Assembly: GCF_036345255.1 (NCBI RefSeq)
Contig: NZ_CP107783.1
Coordinates: 1,054,001-1,118,000, forward strand
Direction of reading: 5' to 3'
Source: Streptomyces sp. NBC_00569
GTDB taxonomy: Bacteria > Actinomycetota > Actinomycetes > Streptomycetales > Streptomycetaceae
DNA length: 64,000 nt
The notes beneath the pieces are model-generated. The model worked only from the letters and a program-made list of their open reading frames with translations. It did no database searches and was not told where the DNA came from. A program made the translations under genes and the position numbers. Shown in pieces: positions 25,951-33,699 of the stretch. Within the stretch, counting starts at the first letter, position 1. Every line of letters starts with the position of its first letter.

Positions 25951-27099
25951 GTGACCTCAGCGATCGCCCCGACCGAAGCGACCGAATCCGCCGCGACGGA
26001 CGTCACCTCCGAAGAGGCCGTCCCGGCGCAGGCCGGGCCCGCCGAGACCGAGGCGAACATCTGGGTGCCGGGCGGGACCCCGGAAAACACCCCGGACGAG
26101 ACACCGGAGGACACGTCGGAGGTCTCCGAGCCGATCGCCGAGGACGCACGCGCCTTCGGCGTCTATGCCCGGACCGGCGGCTGGGCGTTCGCCCTCATGG
26201 TGGCGCGCAGTGTGCGTCCCGGCGGGCAGGCCGTGGGTGAGACGCCCAAGGTCTCGGCCCGCCGGTTCAGCGAGCTGGCGGGCTGCTCGGCCGAGCGCGT
26301 CATGCGCTACTACAAGGCCTGGGACAAGGCCGCCGACGACGGACTCGTGCCGCACTTCGAGGCGCTCGCCCCGGGCCAGGACGTCGAACTCCCGGACTCC
26401 GACGTCTGGTTGTCGTACTACGCGTCGCGCTCCATCGCCGTGTCACCGCGCGGCCACGCGATCTCGGCGGCCGCCGAGGCCGAGGGCATCCGCCCGACCA
26501 AGGCTCTGGAGGTCGCCGAGAACCCGACCGCGCTGCGCGCCGCGATCCTCGCCGACCCAGGCACCGCCGAGGCGGCCAGGAAGGCCCTGATGGACCGCCT
26601 GGAGGAGGACCCCGCCCTGCGCACCGAGCTGGTCAGGGACATCGTGCGGGCAGACGACCTCAAGAAGGCCGTCGCCGCCGAGGCGAAGGCCGGTGACCGG
26701 GTCGAGTACGTGCGTCAGATCGCGGAGAACGGCCAGATCAAGACACCGGCCGGCCAGAAGATCGAAGCGCCGCGCGAACTGCGCGAGGAGGCCGAGCGCC
26801 ACCTCTCCCTGATCGACGAGCTGGACGACGGCGAGGAGGCGGGCGAGTGGGCGCGTGAGGCGTACGACAGCGTCCGCGAGCTCGTCACCAAGACCGTCGA
26901 GAGCGACCCCGACCTCCGGGTGAAGGAGCGCAGGGCGAAGTTCTACAACAGCCTGCAGAAGGCGACGAAGGTCTTCGAGGAACTCACCCTCGACGACGCC
27001 GAGGACGAGGTCTACGAGGACGACATGCTCAAGCGCCTCGAAGACCTCCAGCAGGCCATCGCCTCCTGCATCTCGGCGATCCAGGCGAAGGTCCAGTAG
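25951..27099 (+). CDS. HTH/coiled-coil protein of unknown function
   Basis: A 382-residue protein that I do not recognise. Residues 1-65 are acidic and rich in Thr, Glu and Pro, probably disordered. Residues about 68-130 resemble a helix-turn-helix (FSELAGCSAERVMRYYKAW) like those in plasmid-type or partition-related DNA-binding proteins. The remainder is highly charged and helical, with segments such as RREAERHLSLIDELDDGEE-like coiled coil and a conserved-looking end, LKRLEDLQQAIASCISAIQ. The start is GTG 25951 after AGGAG; the upstream 60 bases are AT-richer (AGGAGGGATAAAGTAG), suggesting a promoter. Two hairpins and a tandem-repeat array follow the gene. Confidence 0.7.
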   Translation: MTSAIAPTEATESAATDVTSEEAVPAQAGPAETEANIWVPGGTPENTPDETPEDTSEVSEPIAEDARAFGVYARTGGWAFALMVARSVRPGGQAVGETPKVSARRFSELAGCSAERVMRYYKAWDKAADDGLVPHFEALAPGQDVELPDSDVWLSYYASRSIAVSPRGHAISAAAEAEGIRPTKALEVAENPTALRAAILADPGTAEAARKALMDRLEEDPALRTELVRDIVRADDLKKAVAAEAKAGDRVEYVRQIAENGQIKTPAGQKIEAPRELREEAERHLSLIDELDDGEEAGEWAREAYDSVRELVTKTVESDPDLRVKERRAKFYNSLQKATKVFEELTLDDAEDEVYEDDMLKRLEDLQQAIASCISAIQAKVQ

Positions 27100-27113
27100 G
27101 ACGTAAGCACGCT

Positions 27114-27140
27114 CCGGGGCGCCGACGAGGGCCGCCCCGG
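27114..27140 (+). terminator. First hairpin after the 25951-27099 gene
   Basis: Arms CCGGGGCG (27114-27121) and CGCCCCGG (27133-27140) are perfect and begin 14 bases after the stop codon. Confidence 0.55.
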
Positions 27141-27162
27141 ACTGGCGAACGCAATCCCCCGC

Positions 27163-27196
27163 CGGCCCCTCAGCCCCGTACGGGACTGAGGGGCCG
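27163..27196 (+). terminator. Second hairpin after the 25951-27099 gene
   Basis: Arms CGGCCCCTCAG (27163-27173) and CTGAGGGGCCG (27186-27196) are perfect, with further pairing inside. It ends directly before the tandem array begins and is the stronger of the two terminator candidates. Confidence 0.7.
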
Positions 27197-27197
27197 A

Positions 27198-27539
27198 AGA
27201 CCAGGAGCCCCACCGGCGAACAGCCGCGCACGAGACGCGCCCCGAGGACCGGCAGCCCACCCGAGCGGACAGCCGCGTACAAGACGTGGTTCCAGGACCG
27301 GCAGCCCCACCGGCGAACCACCGCGCACCAGACGCGCCCCGAGGACCGGCAGCCCCCACCGACTGGACAGCCGCGCACAAGACGTGGTTCCAGGACCGGC
27401 AGCCCCACCGGCGAACCACCGCGCACCAGACGCGCCCCGAGGACCGGCAGCCCCCACCGACTGGACAGCCGCGCACAGAACGTGCCCGAGGACCGGCAGC
27501 CCCACCGCGCGGTGAGCCGCGTACGAGACGGGAGGGGAC
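27198..27539. repeat. Tandem array of seven 47-50 bp units
   Basis: Units begin with AGGACCGGCAGCCC or a variant and are 47-50 bases long: 27198-27244, 27245-27293, 27294-27341, 27342-27391, 27392-27439, 27440-27488, then a degenerate unit to about 27539. Two unit types alternate: one ends GACGCGCCCCG, the other GACGTGGTTCC. This gives a higher-order repeat of about 98 bases. The stretch 27294-27379 recurs exactly at 27392-27477 (86 bases). Unit lengths of 48, 49 and 50 break any reading frame, so it is unlikely to encode a repeat protein. No unique spacers exist, so it is not a CRISPR array. Confidence 0.85.
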
Positions 27540-27636
27540 GCGGGGGCATGTGCGCGCGCAGCCACCAGCACCACATTCAGGCGACCAACTAGCCAACGCA
27601 CACCCATAGAACAGCGAGCACGTACATGCCCCCGCG
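27539..27636. repeat. 13-bp inverted repeat around a 72-base interval
   Basis: CGCGGGGGCATGT (27539-27551) and ACATGCCCCCGCG (27624-27636) are a perfect 13-base inverted repeat immediately after the tandem array. The enclosed 72 bases hold no gene. It could be a large RNA hairpin or the ends of a small non-coding element. No target duplication is evident. Confidence 0.6.
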
Positions 27637-28012
27637 GCCCCGCACCCAAAATCAAACCTGAGCAGCCCGCACCGGCACCTGAGAACACACATCAGCAGCC
27701 CCACCGCCCCGAACCTGCTCCTGCACCCGCACCCGCACCCGCACCCAAAACGAACCTGCGGACCCCGCACCGAGCCCGCACCCAAAAATGCACACCGCAG
27801 CAGACCCCCACCGGAGCCCGCTCCAAAAACGCATTGCCGCCCCCCGCCCGAATGAACTAGGGTCTCGCCCCGTGACTGCCGGGTCGGCCATGGGCCATCA
27901 ACGAGTAGGGCACCCGGCCTCCGAGTGAGGCCGGGGCGGGCGCGAGGCCCGCCGATCTTCTTTTGCTTCCGCGATCCAGATTTCTCGTATGTTCCGGAGA
28001 CGAAAGAAGAGA
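27637..28012. other. Non-coding, lower-GC stretch with a short hexamer repeat
   Basis: No frame here has normal third-position bias. The stretch is A- and C-rich on the plus strand, with four tandem copies of GCACCC(G) at 27723-27746 and recurrent CACCCAAAA words. The last 50 bases lead into the reductase-hemerythrin gene. Together with the array before it, this makes about 0.9 kb without a recognisable gene, unusually long for this window. Confidence 0.5.
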
Positions 28013-28858
28013 ATGCCCAACGATTTCAATCAGCACGTCATCGACGAGTTCCGAGCCAATCGCGGCCGGCTCTCAGGCCCCTTCGAAGGTGGCCGGATCC
28101 TCCTCCTCACCACCACGGGGGCCCGCTCGGGCACCGCACACACCACACCCGTCGGCTTCCTCCCCGACGGCGGCGAGCGCGTCCTGGTGATCGCCTCGGC
28201 CGGCGGAGCGCCCAGCAATCCGGACTGGTTCCACAATCTCGTGGCCACCCCCCGCGTCACCGTCGAGGACGGCGTGTTCACCTACGTGGCGGAGGCCGAG
28301 GTCCTGGCCGGCGCGGAGCGCGACGCCGCGTTCGCCCGGGCCGTCGAGCGCGATCCGGGCTGGGCCGAGTACCAGGCGAAGACGTCCCGGGTCATCCCTG
28401 TGGTCGCCCTGCGCGCGATCGAGAGCGGCCCGCCGAACGTGACGGGAGCGACGACTTGGGGTGACGGGCTCAAGGCTGTCCATGACGGGATCCGGCGTGA
28501 ACTGGGCCTGATCCGCAGGGAGATCGCGGAGTCGGGCCCCGGCCTCGGCGCCCAGCTCCGCGTCAACTGCCTCACGCTCTGCAAGGGACTGCACAACCAT
28601 CACGCCGGAGAGGACGCCGCACTGTTCCCGTTCATCGGTTCGCGCCACCCGGAGCTCGGCGCGGTCCTGGAGCTGATGCGCGAGGAGCACGAGCGGATCG
28701 CCGCACTCCTCGCACGGCTGCAGGAGACGGTCTCCACCAACGGCGCTGACCCCGGCCTGGTGCTCCCCGAGGTGGAGCGGCTCACGGACGAACTGGAGAG
28801 GCACCTGCTCCACGAGGAGGAGCAGCTCATCCCGCTGCTGGACGCGGCAGCGATGTAA
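28013..28858 (+). CDS. Deazaflavin-dependent nitroreductase fused to a hemerythrin domain
   Basis: A 281-residue two-domain protein. Residues 1-140 match the deazaflavin (F420)-dependent nitroreductase family (Ddn/TIGR00026 type): FEGGRILLLTTTGARSGTAH, NPDWFHNLVATPRVTVE and a C-terminal RVIPVVAL. Residues about 155-281 form a hemerythrin/HHE four-helix bundle that would bind a di-iron centre, with histidines in LHNHHAGEDAALFPF, REEHERI and LERHLLHEEEQLIP. The reductase could use F420H2 and the iron domain could sense or bind oxygen or nitric oxide; this coupling is inference. ATG 28013 follows AGAAGAG; an upstream start at 27989 would add eight basic residues. Confidence 0.85.
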   Translation: MPNDFNQHVIDEFRANRGRLSGPFEGGRILLLTTTGARSGTAHTTPVGFLPDGGERVLVIASAGGAPSNPDWFHNLVATPRVTVEDGVFTYVAEAEVLAGAERDAAFARAVERDPGWAEYQAKTSRVIPVVALRAIESGPPNVTGATTWGDGLKAVHDGIRRELGLIRREIAESGPGLGAQLRVNCLTLCKGLHNHHAGEDAALFPFIGSRHPELGAVLELMREEHERIAALLARLQETVSTNGADPGLVLPEVERLTDELERHLLHEEEQLIPLLDAAAM

Positions 28859-29018
28859 GGCGTCCCGCCCCAAATCCCGTCACGGCAAAGCCCCGTGCCG
28901 CGAACCACGACATGGCCCGTGCCGCGAAACCGGTCACGACAAGCCGTCCCGCACCCCGATCACGACAACGCCTCCAGCCGCACACCCCGGTCACGACGAG
29001 ACCCTGTCCGAACCCCGG

Positions 29019-29525
29019 TCAGGCGACCCCGGTGACCCTCGCCGTGAAGGCGTCCAGGTTGCTCATGGCACGGGCGATCCGCTCGTCGAGCGAGAGTGAC
29101 TCCTCGTAACGGCCCGCCCTCAGCTTGGGCTGCCGCTTGCCGCGCAGATAGAGCGAGCAGGCGAGGTCGGCGCAGAGGTAGATGCCGACGGTGTTGCCCT
29201 CCCGCCCGCGCGCTCCCGCCAGGGGCGCCGCGAGGAGGGCGACACCGGAGGAGGCGTGCCCGGTCAGGCACACCTGGCAGATGCTGGACTTCACGGCGCT
29301 GGTCCGGCTCACCGAGGGGACCCGCAGGGTGATGCCGACGGGCCCGTCGGGGCCGGGGCGCACGAGGTGGGCCCGCAGGGGCGCTCCCGGGTCGATCCAG
29401 CCGAGGAAGTCCAGGTCCTCCCAGGGGAGTTCGGCGAAGTCGAGGGGGAGCTTCATCCGGGCGGCCTCACCCTTCGTGCAGTTCACGAAGGACGACCGGA
29501 TCTGTTTCTCGTTCAGTGGTTCCAC
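29019..29525 (-). CDS. FBP-domain protein (FusB/FusC-like zinc-finger family)
   Basis: A 168-residue protein with the FBP domain, related to the C-terminal zinc-finger part of FusB/FusC proteins that bind elongation factor G. Four cysteines make the treble-clef site: ICQVCLTGH and YLCADLACSLYLRG. The N-terminus (MEPLNEKQIRSSFVNCTKGEA) is typical of actinobacterial members. Whether it binds EF-G or affects fusidic-acid tolerance in this organism is not shown. It is divergent from the P450 gene across a 329-base intergenic region. Confidence 0.82.
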   Translation of the reverse strand: MEPLNEKQIRSSFVNCTKGEAARMKLPLDFAELPWEDLDFLGWIDPGAPLRAHLVRPGPDGPVGITLRVPSVSRTSAVKSSICQVCLTGHASSGVALLAAPLAGARGREGNTVGIYLCADLACSLYLRGKRQPKLRAGRYEESLSLDERIARAMSNLDAFTARVTGVA

Positions 29526-29854
29526 GTGCGGCGACGATACCTACCGCCGCTCGCACAATCATCCGCATTTCCCCGTGGACACAGTCGCCTCCCGTTCGGT
29601 CGACGGGGCGCGAACAAGCCGCGCCGCGCCCGAGGACACCCCACCGGCTCCGGCCGTGTGGCACATGCCCCGACCGCCTCCCCGGTCCGACCACACGCCC
29701 CGACCAGACAGGACACGCCCTTGACCGGACCCGAACAACAGGGTTCGGCCAGATGCCCCTGATGGGCGGAGTGGCCGATCTTCGCGTGGACGACTGGATG
29801 CCCGAGGCATCTAATGAAGATCACCAAGGAAGACTCACCGCCTGCGAGGTCACC
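29526..29854. promoter_or_regulatory. Divergent region with P450 promoter and dyads
   Basis: No gene is credible in these 329 bases. TGGACG (29787-29792) and TCTAAT (29810-29815), 17 bases apart, make a plausible promoter for the P450 gene. A perfect dyad GATGCC-CGA-GGCATC (29797-29811) fills its spacer and is a likely operator. A second dyad, CCGAAC/GTTCGG, lies near 29729-29746. The regulator is not next door. Confidence 0.5.
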
Positions 29855-31060
29855 ATGACCGTGACACCCCCCACGCCGGACACCGTCGCCTTCCCCCAGG
29901 ACCGCACGTGTCCCTACCACCCGCCGGCCTCCTACGATCCGCTGCGCTCGGCGCGGCCCCTCTCCCATGTCTCGCTCTTCGACGGGCGGACCGTGTGGGT
30001 GGTCACCGGCCAGTCGGTCGCGCGCGACCTGCTCATCGACCCGCGCCTGTCCACCGACCGGGAGAACCGCGCCTTCCCGATGCCCACGGAGCGCTTCGCC
30101 CTCTCCCGCAAACGGCGCATCGCCCTCCTCGGAGTCGACGACCCCGAGCACAACGCCCAGCGTCGCATGCTGATCCCGAGCTTCACCCTCAAGCGGATCA
30201 CGGCACTCCGGCCCCGCATCCAGGAGACCGTCGACCGGCTCCTCGACGCGATGGTCGAGCAGGGTCCGCCGGCGGACCTGGTGAGCGCGTTCGCGCTGCC
30301 CGTGCCGTCGATGGTGATCTGCTCACTGCTCGGGGTGCCCTACGCCGATCACGACTTCTTCGAGGAGCAGTCGCGGCGGCTGCTGCGCGGGCCGGACGTG
30401 ACGGACACGGAGGCCGCGCGCCGGCAGCTCGACGCGTACCTGGGCTTGTTGATCGACCGCAAGCGGCGGGAGCGGGGCGACGGACTGCTCGACGAGCTCA
30501 TCCACCGCGGCGCGGACGAGACGGAGATCGACCGCGAGGAGCTCGTCAGCCTCGCCACGATCCTGCTGATCGCGGGGCACGAGACCACTGCGAACATGAT
30601 CTCGCTCGGCACGTTCACGCTGCTCCGCCATCCGGACCGGCTGGAAGAGCTGCGCTCCGCCGACTCGCTGCTGCCCGCCGCGGTCGAGGAGCTGCTGCGC
30701 TTCCTGTCCATCGCGGACGGCATCCTGCGCGTCGCCACCGAGGACATCGAGGTCGCGGGCGAGACCATCCGGGCGGACGACGGGGTCGTCTTCTCCACCT
30801 CGCTCATCAACCGCGACGACGACAGCTTCACTGACCCCGACTCCCTCGACTGGCACCGCCCCACGCGCCACCACCTCGCGTTCGGCTACGGGGTCCACCA
30901 GTGCCTGGGGCAGAACCTGGCACGGGCCGAGATGGAGATCGCCCTGCGGTCGCTGTTCGCGCGGCTGCCGGGGCTGCGCCTCGCGGCGCCCGCCGAGGAG
31001 ATCCCGTTCAAGCCGGGCGACACGATCCAGGGCATGCTCGAACTCCCGGTCACGTGGTGA
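29855..31060 (+). CDS. Cytochrome P450 (class I, CYP105-like)
   Basis: A 401-residue soluble P450 monooxygenase. The oxygen-binding I-helix motif AGHETT is at residues 240-245, the EXXR pair is E279/R282, and the heme thiolate is C350 in FGYGVHQCLGQNLARAE. It needs an external ferredoxin, and a 3Fe-4S ferredoxin gene follows after 29 bases, so the two form an electron-transfer operon; a ferredoxin reductase must come from elsewhere. The overall pattern (LLGVPYADHDFFEEQSR, FTLLRHPDRLEELR) is CYP105-like. ATG 29855 gives the normal length. The substrate is unknown; CYP105 members oxidise xenobiotics and secondary metabolites. Confidence 0.92.
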   Translation: MTVTPPTPDTVAFPQDRTCPYHPPASYDPLRSARPLSHVSLFDGRTVWVVTGQSVARDLLIDPRLSTDRENRAFPMPTERFALSRKRRIALLGVDDPEHNAQRRMLIPSFTLKRITALRPRIQETVDRLLDAMVEQGPPADLVSAFALPVPSMVICSLLGVPYADHDFFEEQSRRLLRGPDVTDTEAARRQLDAYLGLLIDRKRRERGDGLLDELIHRGADETEIDREELVSLATILLIAGHETTANMISLGTFTLLRHPDRLEELRSADSLLPAAVEELLRFLSIADGILRVATEDIEVAGETIRADDGVVFSTSLINRDDDSFTDPDSLDWHRPTRHHLAFGYGVHQCLGQNLARAEMEIALRSLFARLPGLRLAAPAEEIPFKPGDTIQGMLELPVTW

Positions 31061-31089
31061 CCGCCCGAGCCGTGAGAGAGGCGCAGACC

Positions 31090-31284
31090 ATGCGGATCCG
31101 GATCGACAAGGACAGCTGTGTGGGTGCGGGCATGTGCGCGCTGACGGCGCCGAACGTGTTCACGCAGGACGACGACGGCTTCAGCGAGCTGCTGGAGGGT
31201 CGCGACGACGGCGCCGGCGACCCTCTGGCGCGGGAGGCGGCCCGCGCCTGTCCGGTGCGGGCCATCACCGTCACCGACGGCTGA
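31090..31284 (+). CDS. 3Fe-4S ferredoxin
   Basis: A 64-residue ferredoxin with cysteines C10, C16 and C54 in the pattern CVGAGMC...ACPVRAITV. The position between C10 and C16 that would hold the extra cysteine of a 4Fe-4S cluster is alanine or glycine, so a 3Fe-4S cluster is expected. It lies directly after the P450 gene and most likely passes electrons to it. GAGAGAGG precedes ATG 31090. Confidence 0.92.
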   Translation: MRIRIDKDSCVGAGMCALTAPNVFTQDDDGFSELLEGRDDGAGDPLAREAARACPVRAITVTDG

Positions 31285-31294
31285 GGTCCCCTGC

Positions 31295-32167
31295 TCAGGC
31301 GGGCGGTACGACGGCCACCGGGCACGGCGCGTGGTGCATCACGGCGTGCGCGACGGACCCGATGCGGGACCCGACGGCCGAGCGTCGGGCGCGGCGGCCC
31401 ACGACCACCAGCTGGGCCCCCGCACCCGCCGCGAGAAGGACCTGGCCGGCGCTGCCGATCTCGACCTGCTCCACCACGGGCACGTCGGGATACCGCGCGC
31501 GCAGCGGTTCGAGCGCCTCGCCGAGCGCCTTCCGCTCGTACGGCTCCATGCCGCCGGCCTCGTCGAGCAGCTTCAGCGAGGCGGGGCTGTACGCGTACAG
31601 GGGCGGCAGTGTCCACGCGCGGACGACCTTGAGGGTCGCGCCGCGTGCGGACGCGGTGGCGAAGGCGAACTCGAGGACCGCGCGGCTGTCCTCGGGCGCG
31701 CCCTCCTGGCCGACGACGATCTCGCGGCCCGCCGCCTCCGGTTCGGCGCGGTCGTCGGCCCTGACCAGGACGACGGGCCGCGCCGACTCGGCGATGACCT
31801 GCTGCCCGACCGACCCGACGAGGAAGCCGACGAGTGCGCCGTGTCCCCGCGAGCCGAGGACGAGGAGCTCCGCGTCCGCGGCGGCGCCGAGGAGCGCGGG
31901 GACGGCTGCGCCGGACGGGGACTCGACCGACACCGGCAGCCGCGGGTGACCGCTCGCCACGGCGGCCGCGGCCTCATCGGCCACCCTTCTGGCCCAATCG
32001 GCCTGCGCCGCGGCATCGGGCGCGGCCGCCGCCACGTCCGGCAGCGGGGACCAGGCGTGCAGCAGGCGCAGCCCGTACCCGCGACGGACCGCTTCGCGCG
32101 CGGCCCACGCCGTGGCGGCCGAGCTCTCCGGCGATCCGTCCACTCCCGCGGTGATCCAGCGGTCCAT
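31295..32167 (-). CDS. Universal stress protein, two UspA domains
   Basis: A 290-residue protein with two tandem UspA folds. Each half ends with the ATP-binding glycine motif: GSRGHGALVGFLVGSVGQQVI in the first and GRRARRSAVGSRIGSVAHAV in the second. The N-terminal WITAGVDGSPESSAATAWAAR is characteristic of the actinobacterial tandem type. Such proteins bind ATP and are induced in dormancy, hypoxia or nutrient stress; no induction signal is visible here. It converges on the ferredoxin gene with only 10 bases between stop codons. Confidence 0.9.
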   Translation of the reverse strand: MDRWITAGVDGSPESSAATAWAAREAVRRGYGLRLLHAWSPLPDVAAAAPDAAAQADWARRVADEAAAAVASGHPRLPVSVESPSGAAVPALLGAAADAELLVLGSRGHGALVGFLVGSVGQQVIAESARPVVLVRADDRAEPEAAGREIVVGQEGAPEDSRAVLEFAFATASARGATLKVVRAWTLPPLYAYSPASLKLLDEAGGMEPYERKALGEALEPLRARYPDVPVVEQVEIGSAGQVLLAAGAGAQLVVVGRRARRSAVGSRIGSVAHAVMHHAPCPVAVVPPA

Positions 32168-32240
32168 GCGCCTGCCTCTCCGTCACTGATCAGGTCCCGA
32201 CCAGTGTGCGTCAGCGGGGCGGACAACACGCCACAACGCC

Positions 32241-33524
32241 CTAGGCACCGCTGCGTGCGGCGCCGGTGGGTACAGCGACCACGTCACCGAGGAACTGCGA
32301 CCAGCCACCCGTGGGTGCCTCTCCGACCTCCAGCGAGCGGAGCCGGGCGAGCACGTTCGGGTCCTGGGCGTCCAACCAGTCGACGAACTGCCGGAAGGAG
32401 ACGAGGCGTACGTCCTTCTTGCCGGCGATGTGCTTGAGCGCCTCTTCGACGGCGTCCATGTAGATCCCGCCGTTCCAGTCCTCGAAGTGGTTGCCGATGA
32501 AGAACGGCGCCCGGTTCGTCTCGTACGTCCTCTTGAAGCCCGCGAGATACGACTCGGTGGCCTGCGTGCGCCAGGCCGCGTAGTTGTAGGAAGGCCCTCG
32601 CGTGGAGTTCTTCGACTGATTGGCGAGGATGTTGTAGTCCATCGAGAGGACCTCGAAGGTGTGGCCGGGAAACGGCACGGCCTGGAGCGGCAGGTCCCAC
32701 AGTCCCTGTCGCTTCTCGGGCCAGCGCTGGACACCGCCGGGCGACGAGGCGTCGTAGCGCCAGCCCAGCTCGCGGGCGGTGGGCAGCAGGTTGTCCCGGC
32801 CGAGCAGACAGGGGGTACGGCCGCCGATGATTTCCGTGTCGTAGTCGAACGGCAGGGGGTCGTCTTCGTGCCAACCCGTGTTCGTACGCCAGGTCTTGAC
32901 GAACGAGCCCGCCTGCTCGATCTCGCTGCGCCACTGCGCGGGCGTCCAGTTGGCGACGGAACCCGAGCCGGCGCAGAAGTGGCCGTTGAAGTGCGTGCCG
33001 ATCTCGTGGCCGTCCATCCAGGCCTGGCGCACGTACTTCAGCGTCTCCTTGAGGTGCCCGTCGGTGAGGTACCCGATGTCGGAGGCGCCTACGGGGTTGT
33101 TCGGCGGGTCGTAGAGACGCTTCTTCGACTCGGGCAGGAGGTACAAGCCCGACAGGAAGAACGTCATGTGGGCGCCGTGGTTCTCGGCCAGTTCGAGGAA
33201 GCGCGGGAAGAAGCCTTTGCCGACCTCGCCCGCACCGTCCCAGGAGAAGATCACGAACTGCGGCGGCTGCTGGCCGGGTTCAAGGGGGACGGGCGCTTCG
33301 GGCTGCTTCGGCTGCTTGCCGGTGTACGCCGTCGAGCCGTCACCGATCAGCTGGGGTGCGGCCTTCCTTCCCTGGTGGGCGCCCCGGTCGGGCTGGCGGT
33401 CGGGGCCGGCAGGCGGTCGGTCCTCGTCTCTGCCCGTTCCGCATCCGGCAAGGCCCGCGGCGGCGGCACCCAGGCCGATCCCGAGTCCCAGACCAACGGC
33501 TCCTCTGCGGGTGATCTCACTCAT
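32241..33524 (-). CDS. Polysaccharide deacetylase-like lipoprotein
   Basis: A 427-residue exported protein. Residues 1-28 carry a twin-arginine signal (RR at 6-7) ending in a lipobox with C28 (AGLAGCGTG), so it is likely folded before export and lipid-anchored. The mature part has a NodB-like fold: FVIFSWDGAGEVGKGFFPRF, HMTFFLSGLYLLP and the metal-site GTHFNGHFCAG, then a C-terminal half with GLWDLPLQAVPFPGH. Family 4 deacetylases remove acetyl groups from chitin, peptidoglycan or similar polymers, but this longer group is less studied and its substrate is uncertain. ATG 33524 fits the signal; ATG 33530 is equally possible. Confidence 0.85.
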   Translation of the reverse strand: MSEITRRGAVGLGLGIGLGAAAAGLAGCGTGRDEDRPPAGPDRQPDRGAHQGRKAAPQLIGDGSTAYTGKQPKQPEAPVPLEPGQQPPQFVIFSWDGAGEVGKGFFPRFLELAENHGAHMTFFLSGLYLLPESKKRLYDPPNNPVGASDIGYLTDGHLKETLKYVRQAWMDGHEIGTHFNGHFCAGSGSVANWTPAQWRSEIEQAGSFVKTWRTNTGWHEDDPLPFDYDTEIIGGRTPCLLGRDNLLPTARELGWRYDASSPGGVQRWPEKRQGLWDLPLQAVPFPGHTFEVLSMDYNILANQSKNSTRGPSYNYAAWRTQATESYLAGFKRTYETNRAPFFIGNHFEDWNGGIYMDAVEEALKHIAGKKDVRLVSFRQFVDWLDAQDPNVLARLRSLEVGEAPTGGWSQFLGDVVAVPTGAARSGA

Positions 33525-33699
33525 CGGCATCCCAACCCGCGTCCGCGAGGGACGCGTCGCGCAGCCCCCCTGACAACACACGCACCGTAAGTCGGATAAG
33601 CACACAATTAGTTCATTTAGGTCGGCGCGGCGGGCAAAGCGCTGCAGAAAGCGCCGGCCGGGCCGGAGTCCGCGGGCCGGGAGAGGGCCCGATGCCGGG

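Noticed and set aside
27198-27539. CRISPR array
   Set aside because: Repeats are directly adjacent with no unique spacers, the units vary in length, and no cas gene is present.
26443-27785. Minus-strand frames through the tandem array encoding repeated GLPVLGARLVRG-like segments
   Set aside because: Unit lengths of 48-50 bases shift the frame between units, codon bias is poor, and the frames continue antisense into the 25951-27099 gene.
27652-27891. 79-codon minus-strand frame with an RVRVRV run
   Set aside because: The run comes from a hexanucleotide repeat; third-position bias is weak and there is no ribosome site.
28870-29015. Loose repeats of a TCACGrCAA-type word after the reductase-hemerythrin gene
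   Set aside because: The four copies (GGTCACGAC, GATCACGAC, CGTCACGGC) are imperfect and irregularly spaced; no function suggested.
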